From Streptomyces sp. HUAS 15-9 (GTDB lineage Bacteria; Actinomycetota; Actinomycetes; Streptomycetales; Streptomycetaceae), in contig NZ_CP106798.1 of assembly GCF_025642155.1 (NCBI RefSeq), forward strand, positions 2,542,001-2,606,000: a stretch of 64,000 nucleotides of DNA, in the 5' to 3' direction. Made by a program: the position numbers and the translations under genes. The first letter of the stretch is position 1. Each line of letters opens with the position of its first letter. A model generated the notes under the pieces. That model saw only the letters and a list, made by a program, of their open reading frames with translations, did no database searches and had not been told where the DNA came from. Positions 18,037 to 26,109 of this stretch are shown piece by piece.

Positions 18037-19122
18037 ATGCTTGGTCTACTCCTGCGCGTGCTGCCCTTCTGGGTCCGCGAACCCCTGTTCATCGTGATCG
18101 GGTCCGTCTTCGGCCTGCGCCTCATGTATCTCGCCGCCCGCGACAGCGACGGGGTCGCGGGCGCCATCGGGGCGGCGTTCCTCGTGTTCACGGCGATACG
18201 CGTCCACACGGTGGTCCGGGCGCTGCGCGCGCACCGGAACCAGGGCCAGGGTTCGGCGTCCGCCGCAGGCGGGACGGTGACCGATACCGCCGCCCCGGCC
18301 ACGGCCTTGGATCAGGCCCAGGCCCCCACCGCGGACCCGATTGCGGCCTCGGCACCGGCCGGAAGCCATGCCGGAGCCGGAACCGGACCACGTCCCGGCC
18401 CGGACAAGCCGGAGAAGGACCACAACGCTTGGGGCCAGGCCGTCGCGGCCCTGGCCGTGTTCGGGGCGCTCGCGGCCGCGGTGTGGCTGGGCGACCGCGT
18501 GATGCCGGTCAACGCCAACGCGCCGCAGCCCGCCTCCTGTTCGGACACGGAACACGAGAAGCTGCCGAAGGCGTACGAGAGGACGCCCCGGGCGGTGACC
18601 GGCGACGATCTGTGCAAGGCGCTCAACCGGCCCGACCTGGCCCGGCTCCTGGGAACGCCCGAAGAAGTCGCGAGCTCCGCTTCCGGCAGCAGCGGCACCG
18701 CACCCCTGACCGACGGGAAGGTCGCCGAGCCGGACGCCCAGATCGACTTCGACACGTACAGCGTGAAGCTCTCGGCCACCTACGACAAGATGTCGACCGC
18801 CCAGTACGTGCGGCTGATCGACATCGCGGGTGACAGGATCGAGAACGACGTCAGGACGCTCAAGGTTCTCGGCCGGCCCGCGGTCTTCTCCTCGGACCAC
18901 ACCATGAAGTTGGAGATCAATCTCGGCGGTGACCAGAAGGGCACGCCGGTCCAGCAGGGTCCGTTGGCCAGGACGCTGTCAGTGGCCCTCGACCGGAAGG
19001 ACCTCGGCGGCTACTACGACATCACCGTGTGGAGCCAGACCGGCGCCCTCCCCAACGACGGGGCTCTCGTCGACATCGCCGAGAAGGTCCTGCCGACGAT
19101 CCCCGAAAGGGGCGTTCACTGA
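18037..19122 (+). CDS. Membrane protein with extracytoplasmic domain (DUF6215-like)
   Basis: In this 361-residue protein two N-terminal helices (LPFWVREPLFIVIGSVFGLRL, GVAGAIGAAFLVFTAIRV) are followed by an Ala/Pro/Gly-rich linker (70-135). A third helix WGQAVAALAVFGALAAAVWLG near residue 145 and a C-terminal exported domain of about 200 residues complete it. The domain contains a PASCSDTEHEKLPKAYERTP segment and a DDLCKALNRPDLARLLG segment, giving two cysteines. The arrangement resembles the DUF6215 proteins of Streptomyces; function is unknown. No partner is evident; the downstream DUF397 gene is convergent. Confidence 0.65.
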   Translation: MLGLLLRVLPFWVREPLFIVIGSVFGLRLMYLAARDSDGVAGAIGAAFLVFTAIRVHTVVRALRAHRNQGQGSASAAGGTVTDTAAPATALDQAQAPTADPIAASAPAGSHAGAGTGPRPGPDKPEKDHNAWGQAVAALAVFGALAAAVWLGDRVMPVNANAPQPASCSDTEHEKLPKAYERTPRAVTGDDLCKALNRPDLARLLGTPEEVASSASGSSGTAPLTDGKVAEPDAQIDFDTYSVKLSATYDKMSTAQYVRLIDIAGDRIENDVRTLKVLGRPAVFSSDHTMKLEINLGGDQKGTPVQQGPLARTLSVALDRKDLGGYYDITVWSQTGALPNDGALVDIAEKVLPTIPERGVH

Positions 19123-19241
19123 ACCGGCTCGCCGCCGCGGAAGCCTCAGGCGCTTGCCGCTCAGCGGGACCGCCGAGACGACCTTCCCTTCGATGACCGG
19201 TTTCTCGACCTCGGCCCACAAGAGACCGCAGCCCTCAGCGA

Positions 19242-19562
19242 TCAGCCGCGCCGACCGGACCGGGACCCGGGCCGCGAAGCGGCCCGAGACGTGAGCGAGG
19301 CGACGAAGGGGGCCCAGGCGGCGGCGCTGAGGATGAGGGCGGGGCCGTGGGGGACCTTGGAGTCACGGACGGGGACGAGTCCGTGGATGCTGTCGGCGAC
19401 TTCGAGGCAGTTGCCGCCGTCGCCGTTGCTGTAGCTCGACTTGCGCCAGAGGGCGGCGCCGGGGAAGTCGCCGGCGACTTCGACGCAGTCCCCACCGTCA
19501 CCATTGCTGTAGCTGCTCTTGAACCAGAGCGCGTCACTCAAGTCGATCCGGTTGCTTGCCAT
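19242..19562 (-). CDS. DUF397 protein with a duplicated motif
   Basis: The protein has 106 residues. The DUF397 core motif occurs twice: ALWFKSSYSNGDGGDCVEVA at about 11-30 and ALWRKSSYSNGDGGNCLEVA at about 36-55. VPVRDSK and the usual GPALILSAAAWAPFVASL end follow. Typical family members carry one copy, so this is an internal duplication of about 75 bp. DUF397 proteins act with XRE/DUF5753 regulators in WhiJ-type developmental loci. The start overlaps the end of the upstream XRE gene by 29 bp, so the two are co-translated. Confidence 0.88.
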   Translation of the reverse strand: MASNRIDLSDALWFKSSYSNGDGGDCVEVAGDFPGAALWRKSSYSNGDGGNCLEVADSIHGLVPVRDSKVPHGPALILSAAAWAPFVASLTSRAASRPGSRSGRRG

Positions 19563-20397
19563 TTCGGTAATCCTCTGCCGCTGCCTTGATCATGTCGAGG
19601 GACGTGTCTGGTGACAGCGCGACGGCCCTGAGCCGATCGTATGCCTTGCGGTACTGCTTCACGAGGGCCGGATCGTCGATGGTGTCACCGCTGTACGACG
19701 CCTCGATGTAGAGCAGCGGCGGTGCGTCCGGGAAGGTCATGACCTTGATGGAGGCGGCCATCAGGGGATACGGGCCGCACGTCCGCGGAACGATCTGCGG
19801 AGTGATCCGGCGTCGTTCGGCCAACTCCACGGCCCGGTCCAGCTGTTCGGCCATCTCCAGCGGAAGAAGGATCGGATCCGCGATGAGCGACTCGTGCAGG
19901 ACCGCCCAGTAGTCCGGGGTGGAGTGATCCTCCTCGAAGAGGCGGGCGCGGGCGAGTCGGGCCGTCACCTTCTCCTCGACCCATTCGTCGGAGGCCGCCG
20001 GGTGAGCCGACCGGACCAGCGCCCGAGCGTACGGGGCGGTCTGGAGCAGCCCGGGGAAGGTGATGGGGCACCACTCCTCAATGGACTCCGCGTACTTCTC
20101 CGCCTCCAGGACCTTCTCGAAGTAGGCAGCATGCGGTCCCCTCCGCGCCTTCCGCACATCCTCGCAGTGCCGCTCGAAGAACCCGTCGGTGTTGAGCACC
20201 CGGTCCGCATGCCGGGCCAGATCGATCGGCATCCTCCGTTCCCCGCGCTCGATGTCGCTGAGGAACGTCTTGCCGTAGAAGCTGCCCTCAAGGAACGCCT
20301 CCAACGACATCCCCGCCGCCTCCCGCTTCCACCGCAACTCCTTGCCGTAGAAGGTCGGGACGCTCATCGAGCCGTCAATGTCCTTGCGCCGTGCCAT
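19534..20397 (-). CDS. XRE-family regulator with DUF5753 domain (WhiJ-like)
   Basis: The 287-residue protein has an N-terminal helix-turn-helix (GKELRWKREAAGMSLEAF then GKTFLSDIERGERRMP, about 15-60). The C-terminal DUF5753 domain (WCPITFPGLLQTAPYARAL; ARLARARLFEEDHSTPDYWAVLHE) probably senses a ligand or partner. WhiJ homologues repress development or antibiotic genes and are controlled by the DUF397 partner encoded downstream. AAGG eight bases before the ATG at 20397 supports this start. It is divergent from a two-gene operon with a small ATPase; the intervening 115 bp hold a TGTGA-N8-TCACA repeat. Confidence 0.9.
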   Translation of the reverse strand: MARRKDIDGSMSVPTFYGKELRWKREAAGMSLEAFLEGSFYGKTFLSDIERGERRMPIDLARHADRVLNTDGFFERHCEDVRKARRGPHAAYFEKVLEAEKYAESIEEWCPITFPGLLQTAPYARALVRSAHPAASDEWVEEKVTARLARARLFEEDHSTPDYWAVLHESLIADPILLPLEMAEQLDRAVELAERRRITPQIVPRTCGPYPLMAASIKVMTFPDAPPLLYIEASYSGDTIDDPALVKQYRKAYDRLRAVALSPDTSLDMIKAAAEDYRNGKQPDRLE

Positions 20398-20465
20398 CGT
20401 TCACCTTCCGCTGTCCCGGTCGCGAACGCGAAACCCCTTTCACGGTAGCGACCCCGACGACAGTC

Positions 20466-20483
20466 TGTGAGGTGTTCGTCACA
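20466..20483. promoter_or_regulatory. TGTGA-N8-TCACA inverted repeat in divergent promoter
   Basis: Perfect 5-bp arms in the 115-bp region between the divergent XRE gene and the small-protein/ATPase operon. A site there could serve the XRE regulator for both directions; this is inferred from position only. Confidence 0.4.
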
Positions 20484-20512
20484 CAACGCACAGGAAGAGG
20501 ACGACGCCACCC

Positions 20513-20737
20513 ATGCCGGACTGCTCCCCCACCGCCTCCGACGTCTCCCTCTGCGTCGAGGACCTCCGTTCCGCCCTCGCCCTCCACGGCATCACGCTGC
20601 CCTCCCTCCGCGTCGACCTGCCGAGCTTCGCCGGTACGTACGCAACGCCCGCCGGCCTCGTCGCGCTCGGGAACTGCAACACGGCTACGGCCAACGCGCT
20701 CGCCGCCGCACTCCGAAAGACGGTGGCCGAGCGATGA
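20513..20737 (+). CDS. Small protein of the WhiJ-like locus, unknown function
   Basis: The 74-residue protein contains SLCVEDLRSALALHGITLPSL and GLVALGNCNTATANALAAALR. Small acidic-to-neutral proteins of this kind regularly precede the HATPase gene in Streptomyces XRE/DUF397 loci. GGAAGAGG is present upstream of the ATG. Its TGA overlaps the next ATG (ATGA), implying translational coupling with the ATPase. No biochemical role is known to me. Confidence 0.7.
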   Translation: MPDCSPTASDVSLCVEDLRSALALHGITLPSLRVDLPSFAGTYATPAGLVALGNCNTATANALAAALRKTVAER

Positions 20738-21096
20738 CGCCATACGAACTCCGGCTGCTCGCCACGCCGAAGGCCGTACCGGAACTCCGCCACCATCTCC
20801 GCGACCACGACTTCGACGTACGTCTGTGTGCGACGGAGCTGCTGACGAACGTCATCAACCACGTGGGCGAGGGCACGCCCGTGACCGTCAGGGTCATCGG
20901 CAAGCCGGGGCACGGCCACACCCGCATCGAGGTGACTGACCCCGACACCCGCACCCTGCCCATCCTGCTGTCAGCCTCGGCAACGAAGGATTCCGAGTCC
21001 GGGCGAGGCATGGCCCTACTCGACGCACTGACCGACCGGTGGGGCGTGGACCAGGCCCCGGACCGCAAGACGGTGTGGTGCGAACTGAGGAACTGA
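20734..21096 (+). CDS. Small HATPase-fold ATP-binding protein (anti-sigma-factor kinase-like)
   Basis: The 120-residue GHKL-type ATPase domain has the N-box CATELLTNVINHV around residue 35 and the G-box-like SESGRGMALLDALTDRWGV around residue 88; no other domain is present. Such RsbW/SpoIIAB-like proteins bind ATP and may phosphorylate or sequester regulators. Coupling to the upstream 74-residue protein and the divergent XRE-DUF397 pair places it in a WhiJ/AbaA-type cluster. Kinase activity is inferred from the fold. Confidence 0.85.
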   Translation: MTPYELRLLATPKAVPELRHHLRDHDFDVRLCATELLTNVINHVGEGTPVTVRVIGKPGHGHTRIEVTDPDTRTLPILLSASATKDSESGRGMALLDALTDRWGVDQAPDRKTVWCELRN

Positions 21097-21244
21097 GGCG
21101 GCGTTGGTGGCCCCGAGGGGGCTGTCCCTCGCCGGGCGCGCTTAGACGCCGCTTCTGATGGCGAGACCGCAGAGGTGAAGCGTCCGCAAGGTGGCGGTCG
21201 GCGTAGGGCCGATGATCGCGAGGCCCCAGGGCGTGTTGTGAAAG

Positions 21245-21282
21245 TGCTGGTCACAGGCGCTCGTTAAGGACTGTGATCAGCA
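21245..21282. repeat. 12-bp inverted repeat, hairpin or element remnant
   Basis: TGCTGGTCACAG and CTGTGATCAGCA match at 11 of 12 positions around a 14-nt spacer. It lies in the 21097-21416 gap, where I recognise no gene. The adjacent GGGCGTGTTGTGAAAGTG at 21227-21244 resembles the end of an insertion sequence. No matching opposite end is seen, so this is only suggestive. Confidence 0.4.
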
Positions 21283-21416
21283 CGGTCGCTTAGAGCACCT
21301 GATGGAAGGCCTGGTCGTAGCCATATCCCCTTCTTGGCTGGCTCGTTGAAGGAGTCATGGGGAACGGCCTGCGCACCGCGCAGACCGCGCGGTGAGTGGG
21401 CGACACCGGCCGGCGA

Positions 21417-22034
21417 TCACCCGTAGAGCGAGCGGGCTCCCGGGCTGTCGCCCTTGAAGCGTTGACCCATGGCGATCTCCTCGCCGACCACCGACCAGAC
21501 GGTCTCGTCGTCCTGGAAGGGGAGCGGGTCAATGCTGCTCGTCTCCTGACAAATGCGCTCAACCTCGCGCTCCAGGCGCTCGAAGTCGGCTTCCTCGTCG
21601 CCGTCGTCGCCGCTGAAGGTGAACTCCTCGAGCAGGCGCTGGAACCGAAGGGTGACCTGGACGAGGGAGGAGACGTCCGTGTGGAGTTCCTGCACGGTCT
21701 CCTCGCCGGCGTCGAAGGCGTACACCTTGCCCGTGCCGGGGTCGAGGGCGAGGTGGGCGTTGAGCAGCCAGCCGATGACGGGCCAGTCACCCGTGCCTTC
21801 CACAGCGTCCTCGAAGTCCTCGTTGTGGACGACGTCCTGGACGAGGGGCAGCAGGCCGTCGTCCTCGTCGGGCTCACGCAACCAGAGCGTCCCGGTGGGA
21901 ACGCCGACGGTCTGCAGGAGGCGGGCGCCCTCTGTGTCCGCGGTGGAGGGTGGGAAGGCGGTGGCGGGCAGGGTCGCGATCCGGTTCTCGCCGAAGATGT
22001 CGGCGAGTTCGCTACGGGTGACGTCGAAAAGCAC
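21417..22034 (-). CDS. SUKH-4-like immunity protein
   Basis: The 205-residue, strongly acidic protein starts at a GTG with GGAG eight bases upstream. Features are ARLLQTVGVPTG, LWLREPDEDDG, GDWPVIGWLLNAHLALDPGTGKVYAFD and VSSLVQVTLRFQRLLEEF. The 'W.GH/NAH.ALDP..G.VYA' arrangement fits the SUKH-4 branch of SMI1/KNR4-like immunity proteins. Those neutralise polymorphic toxins or serve as generic regulators in Streptomyces. No toxin gene is adjacent, so it may be an orphan immunity gene. The family call is moderately certain. Confidence 0.65.
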   Translation of the reverse strand: MLFDVTRSELADIFGENRIATLPATAFPPSTADTEGARLLQTVGVPTGTLWLREPDEDDGLLPLVQDVVHNEDFEDAVEGTGDWPVIGWLLNAHLALDPGTGKVYAFDAGEETVQELHTDVSSLVQVTLRFQRLLEEFTFSGDDGDEEADFERLEREVERICQETSSIDPLPFQDDETVWSVVGEEIAMGQRFKGDSPGARSLYG

Positions 22035-22667
22035 TGCCGGAACTCCGAACTCCGCGGCGGCACGGGCGCCGTGGGACTCTCAGTGGATGGAAGCGGTCAC
22101 AGCAACAGCGTTGCGGATCGAGGCACTTCCGGCGACTCCGATTCCGCTGCCCGCTCACCCTCATAGCGGCGAACGGTGGGTGGGGCCGGGTTGGGGGCAG
22201 GCGGCCGGAGAAAGGGGGAGGGTCGGCGGGCGGTCACAGGCCTGCGGCTGTCACGGCCCCACGAAGTCGTCACTTCCGCCTCTCAAGTCACACGAGGCGG
22301 TGATTGGCCGGTTTGGGCCAGCGTCCGAGGCAAACCATTCCGTCCACCTGGCGGCATGCCCGAGCCCATTGACCCAATTCGACCAATCGCCTTGGAGAGC
22401 ACGACCGCCAACGGCCACGAGCAGGATCCAGCAGGGGTGGATGCCCACGGCACCAACCCGCGCGCCCCCACCCCATCCACCCAGCCACCCACCCGACCCC
22501 ACTCTCCCCCACCCCCACCCACCGCTCGCCGCTCGCCGCCAAGCCCACCCGGCGTGCTGGCGAGGCGCGCCCGCGCCCGTCGACGCCGGACCCAGACGCA
22601 GCCGACAGTTGCCCGCGAACCCCGCCTGGCCACCGGTCTCTCCGGACCGCTCGCTCGCTTCTCACCC
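22035..22667. other. Intergenic stretch with C-rich low-complexity run
   Basis: There is no convincing gene. Around 22450-22530 the plus strand is dominated by CCCACCC/CCACCC repeats, giving a strand-asymmetric C-rich tract (G-rich on the other strand) with potential for unusual secondary structure. The rest shows no recognised motif. Confidence 0.5.
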
Positions 22668-22764
22668 GTGCTGGAGCGAGACGTGTCAAGGGTGGCCCGC
22701 AGGGCCATCGCCGAAGGCGACGCGGAGTGGAACGGAGCGCCCTTGACTCGCCTCGCGGAAGCAC
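22668..22764. ncRNA. Candidate structured RNA or MITE-like multibranched element
   Basis: Nested complementary segments form one long stem. GTGCT (22668-22672) pairs with AGCAC (22760-22764), GCGAG (22676-22680) with CTCGC (22752-22756), and GTCAAGGG (22685-22692) with CCCTTGAC (22740-22747). GGA internal loops sit on both sides of the outer two stems. Inside the last stem are two perfect hairpins, TGGCCC-gca-GGGCCA and TCGCC-gaa-GGCGA. The strand is undetermined and no protein is encoded. It could be a small RNA, a protein-binding structured transcript end, or a palindromic mobile element. Confidence 0.55.
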
Positions 22765-22834
22765 GCCACTGACCAAGAAGCGAGCGGCCCCAACAGCAAC
22801 CCCTCAGCAGGGGCCCGCGACAGCTCCCCCCAAG

Positions 22835-24058
22835 TCAGTGCTGCAGCGCCCCCGGCTGCTCCGGCACGTGTGACGCAACCACCCGCTCGGCGAGGCCGGC
22901 CGACGGAGTTGCCCGGTGCCGGTCCACCAAGTACGCCGTACTCGCCACGGCGAGTCCCAGTACCGCCAGCCCCGCCCCCGCCACCGCCGGGGACGTCACC
23001 CCGAAGTCGGCCGCCAGGGCCAGGCCGCCTATCCAGGCTCCGCCCGCGTTGGCGAGGTTGAAGGCCGCCTGGTTGGCCGAGGAGGCCAGGGAGGGGGCCG
23101 CGGAGGCCTTTTCCATGACCATCAGTTGGAGGGGGGAACCCGTGATGAATGCCGCCGTGCCCAGCAGAATCACTGCCAGGGCCGCCGTCAGCGGCGTGCT
23201 CATGAGGAGGGGGAACAGGAGCAGGACCGCCGTCAGCGACAGCAGGCCCCCGAACAGCGTACGCCGCATCGCGTGGTCCGCCAGCCGGCCGCCCACCAGG
23301 TTGCCCACCGTCGCACCCACGCCGAACAGCGCCAGCAGCAGCGTCACGCTGGAGTCGGCGTAACCGGCGGCGTCCGTCAGCATCGGCGTGACGTAGCTGT
23401 ACGCCGCGAAGAGCGCGCCGAAGCCCGTCACCGTGGTACCGAGTGCCAGCCACACCGGCAGCGAGTTGAGCGCCGACAACTCGCCTCGCAGGCCCACGGA
23501 GGGGGCGTCGGTGCGAGCCCGCGGGATCAGCAGGGCCAGGGACGCTATCGCCGCCACCCCGATCGCGCTCACGCCCAGGAACGTCGCCCGCCAGCCCAGG
23601 TGCTGGCCCATGAGCGTGGCCACCGGCACACCCGCGATGTTGGCGACGGTCAGGCCGAGGAACATCAGGGAGACGGAGCGGGCCTTGCGCTCCGGCGTCA
23701 CCATGTTCGTCGCGACCACCGCGCCGACGCCGAAGAAGGCGCCGTGCGGCAGACCGCTCAGGAAGCGTGCCGCGAGGAGCGAGTCGTAGCCGGGGGCGAG
23801 GGCGGACAGCGCGTTGCCCGCGACGAACAGGCCCATCAGGGCCATGAGGACGGTGCGGCGGGGCATACGGGCGGTCAGCGCGGCCAGCAGCGGGGCGCCG
23901 ATCACCACGCCGAGCGCGTACGCCGAGACCAGGTGCCCGGCGGTGGGGATCGAGATGTGCAGGTCGGTCGCGACGTCGGGCAGGAGGCCCATGATGACGA
24001 ATTCGGTCGTGCCGATACCGAAGGCGCCTACGGCCAGCGCGAGCAGGGCCAGGGGCAT
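22835..24058 (-). CDS. MFS drug-type exporter (DHA1 family)
   Basis: The 407-residue protein has 12 hydrophobic segments. The N-terminal signature LALAVGAFGIGTTEFVIMGLLPDVATDL is characteristic of the AraJ/Cml-like DHA1 branch. MPRRTVLMALMGLF corresponds to the cytoplasmic loop-2 motif A region, and GLPHGAFFGVGA to helix 4. Family members export drugs or sugars by proton antiport; substrate is unknown. It follows the EEP gene on the same strand by 88 bp, and the promoter interval contains TCCGTAC-N13-GTACGGA. Confidence 0.88.
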   Translation of the reverse strand: MPLALLALAVGAFGIGTTEFVIMGLLPDVATDLHISIPTAGHLVSAYALGVVIGAPLLAALTARMPRRTVLMALMGLFVAGNALSALAPGYDSLLAARFLSGLPHGAFFGVGAVVATNMVTPERKARSVSLMFLGLTVANIAGVPVATLMGQHLGWRATFLGVSAIGVAAIASLALLIPRARTDAPSVGLRGELSALNSLPVWLALGTTVTGFGALFAAYSYVTPMLTDAAGYADSSVTLLLALFGVGATVGNLVGGRLADHAMRRTLFGGLLSLTAVLLLFPLLMSTPLTAALAVILLGTAAFITGSPLQLMVMEKASAAPSLASSANQAAFNLANAGGAWIGGLALAADFGVTSPAVAGAGLAVLGLAVASTAYLVDRHRATPSAGLAERVVASHVPEQPGALQH

Positions 24059-24088
24059 GGAGGGGTTTGCCTTTCAGGGAGAGCGGAG

Positions 24089-24115
24089 TCCGTACAGTGT
24101 ATGTTCAAGTACGGA
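24089..24115. promoter_or_regulatory. TCCGTAC-N13-GTACGGA inverted repeat upstream of MFS gene
   Basis: Perfect 7-bp arms lie 31 bp upstream of the exporter start, in the only A/T-rich part of the interval. The position suits an operator for the exporter. The regulator is unknown; no regulator gene is directly adjacent. Confidence 0.5.
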
Positions 24116-24146
24116 ACAAAGTCCCCCTGGCCGGCATTCCAGCGGG

Positions 24147-25238
24147 TTACGAGGACGTGTCGACCTTCACACGTGCCGCGACCGGCAAGTGGTCGCTGTT
24201 CGTCTTCGGCAGTGTCCACGAGCTCTCCGGCTCGACACCCTTGACCATGATCTGGTCGATCCGCGCCATCGGGAACGAGGCCGGCCAGCTGAAGCCGAAG
24301 CCGCTGCCCGCCGCGCCCTGTGTGGAGCGCAGCTGGGAGGTGACGGCGTTCAGGGAACGGTCGTTCATGGTGCCGTTCAGGTCGCCGAGCAGCACCACCC
24401 GCCGCAGTGGCTCGTCGGCGATGGCCTCGCCGAGTGCGTCGGCGCTCTTGTCGCGCTGGCGGGCGGTGAAGCCGGCTTCCATCTTCACCCGTACCGAGGG
24501 GAGATGGGCTACGTAGACCGCGACCTGACCGGTCGGCGCGGCCACCGTCGCGCGCATGGCGCGGGTCCAGCCCAGCTTGATGTCCACGGCCCTGACCGCG
24601 GTGAGCGGGTACTTGCTCCACAGGCCGACCGTGCCCTGTACGGAGTGGTACTTGTAGGTCGCCGCCAGCGCCTTCTCGTACAGCGGTACGGCCGACGCCT
24701 TCAGTTCCTCGAGCGCCAGCACGTCCGCGCCGGACGCGGCCACATCCCTGGCCGTGGCGGACGGGTCCGGGTTGTCGGCGTTGACGTTGTGCGTCGCGAC
24801 CATCAGGTCGCCGCCGGAGTTCGTCTTGTCGGTGAGCAGGCCGCCGAAGAGGTTCAGCCACACAATGGCCGGAAGCAGCACCGCGATCAGCGCGGTCGCC
24901 GACTTCCGTACGGCCCCGAGGACGAGCAGCACCGGGATCAGCAGGACCAGCCAGGGCAGGAACGTCTCTGTGAGACTGCCGAGGTTGCCCACCCGGTTCG
25001 GGATGCGTGAGTGCACCAGCATCACCAGGGCGAGCAGCAGCGCGATCACGGCCGTGACGATGCCTCGACGCCAGATGCGCGGATCTCCGCGCCAGCCGTC
25101 GAACAGGCTTCTGCGCAGGCGCCCCAGCAGGTGCCGAAGCCGGGATCCCCGGTGCTCGGGCCCCGAGCCGCCGTTGTCCGTCTCCGTCATGTACGCCTGC
25201 TGCGCCATACCGTCTGCCTCACAACCTGCCGTGCGCAC
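24147..25238 (-). CDS. Membrane-anchored EEP-family protein, copy 2
   Basis: This 363-residue paralogue of the gene at 13925 has the same plan: a short basic N-terminus, three membrane helices, then the EEP hydrolase domain. Its motifs are THNVNADNPDP, LEELKASAV, VAHLPSVR, LLGDLNGTMND and NSDHLPV. GTG 25238 has a GGGGGAAGACG ribosome site also present in copy 1; later Met codons at 25208 and 25190 are alternatives. It lies in the intact block DHA2 exporter - TetR - EEP, all on the minus strand. The role may be hydrolysis of a phospholipid or nucleotide at the membrane. Confidence 0.82.
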   Translation of the reverse strand: MRTAGCEADGMAQQAYMTETDNGGSGPEHRGSRLRHLLGRLRRSLFDGWRGDPRIWRRGIVTAVIALLLALVMLVHSRIPNRVGNLGSLTETFLPWLVLLIPVLLVLGAVRKSATALIAVLLPAIVWLNLFGGLLTDKTNSGGDLMVATHNVNADNPDPSATARDVAASGADVLALEELKASAVPLYEKALAATYKYHSVQGTVGLWSKYPLTAVRAVDIKLGWTRAMRATVAAPTGQVAVYVAHLPSVRVKMEAGFTARQRDKSADALGEAIADEPLRRVVLLGDLNGTMNDRSLNAVTSQLRSTQGAAGSGFGFSWPASFPMARIDQIMVKGVEPESSWTLPKTNSDHLPVAARVKVDTSS

Positions 25239-25392
25239 CGTCTTCCCCCTGGGTTACGACCCTAGGGGATGATCGGATCCGTTCCTGCCGCCGAGCGGCG
25301 GCCGTACGGAAGACGATGACGAACAAGTCGGCGCGAGGGGTTCCGGCTGCGGCGACACCCACCTGGACTGTGACGAAACGCGCACATTCGGG

Positions 25393-26022
25393 CTAAGTGC
25401 CGGGTCGGCTGACGGGCCGTAGGCCTTCGAGCACCGTGTCGACGATCTGCTCCGCCAGCCCTTCCGGGAGCTCCGCGTCGGGGCGCAGGGTGGAGCGGAC
25501 GAGCATGGGGCCGACGAACATGTCGTTGGCCAGTTCGATGTCGACGTCCTCGCGGAGCTCGCCGTTGCGCTGTCCGCGGCGCAGCACTTCGAGGCCCAGG
25601 TTGCGCCGGGGAGTTATCACTCCGGCGTGGTAGGCGGCCCAGATCCTGGGGCTGCTCTTCATCTGGACGTGGACGTTGTGCAGGATCGCCGACGAGCGGC
25701 TGACCAGCCCGCGTTGGCGCAGCGATTCGAGCAGGACGACCAGGTCGTCGCGCATCGAGGTGCCGGGGAGCACGGGGTCGGGGGGCTCGGCGGCGCGCAT
25801 GACGTCGACGAAGAGGTCCTCCTTGCCGCTCCAGCGGCGGTAGATGGTGGCCTTGCCGACGCCGGCGGTGCGGGCGACGCGCTCGATGGAGAGCTCGGCG
25901 AGGGGCACGCCCTCCTCCAGGAGCTTCATCACGCCTTCCAGAATGGCGTGTTCCACGGCCTCGCTGCGCGGGCGGCCCCGTACGGGACCGAGCTGCTGCG
26001 GCCGGCTGTCGGCAAGACTCAC
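25393..26022 (-). CDS. TetR-family repressor of the adjacent exporter
   Basis: The 209-residue protein has an N-terminal TetR helix-turn-helix (LSIERVARTAGVGKATIYRRWSGKEDLFVDVM, about 45-75) preceded by a basic segment GRPRSEAVEHAILEG. The C-terminal domain is typical of TetR_C proteins. GTG 26022 is chosen because AAGGA lies nine bases upstream; GTG at 26040 would add six residues. It lies 87 bp after the DHA2 exporter on the same strand, so it is probably co-transcribed and acts at the palindrome at 27733. Confidence 0.88.
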   Translation of the reverse strand: MSLADSRPQQLGPVRGRPRSEAVEHAILEGVMKLLEEGVPLAELSIERVARTAGVGKATIYRRWSGKEDLFVDVMRAAEPPDPVLPGTSMRDDLVVLLESLRQRGLVSRSSAILHNVHVQMKSSPRIWAAYHAGVITPRRNLGLEVLRRGQRNGELREDVDIELANDMFVGPMLVRSTLRPDAELPEGLAEQIVDTVLEGLRPVSRPGT

Positions 26023-26109
26023 GTCGTATCGTCCTTTCACTGCGCTGCGGGAATTGTCCCGCAGCCGCCTCCTCCCCCCGTGGTGCCTCTCCGGACTTCG
26101 CCTCGCGGA

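Noticed and set aside
22176..22772. Overlapping frames on both strands in the 22.2-22.8 kb gap
   Set aside because: Low-complexity Pro/Arg/Thr-rich products that cross the structured element; no ribosome site or family.
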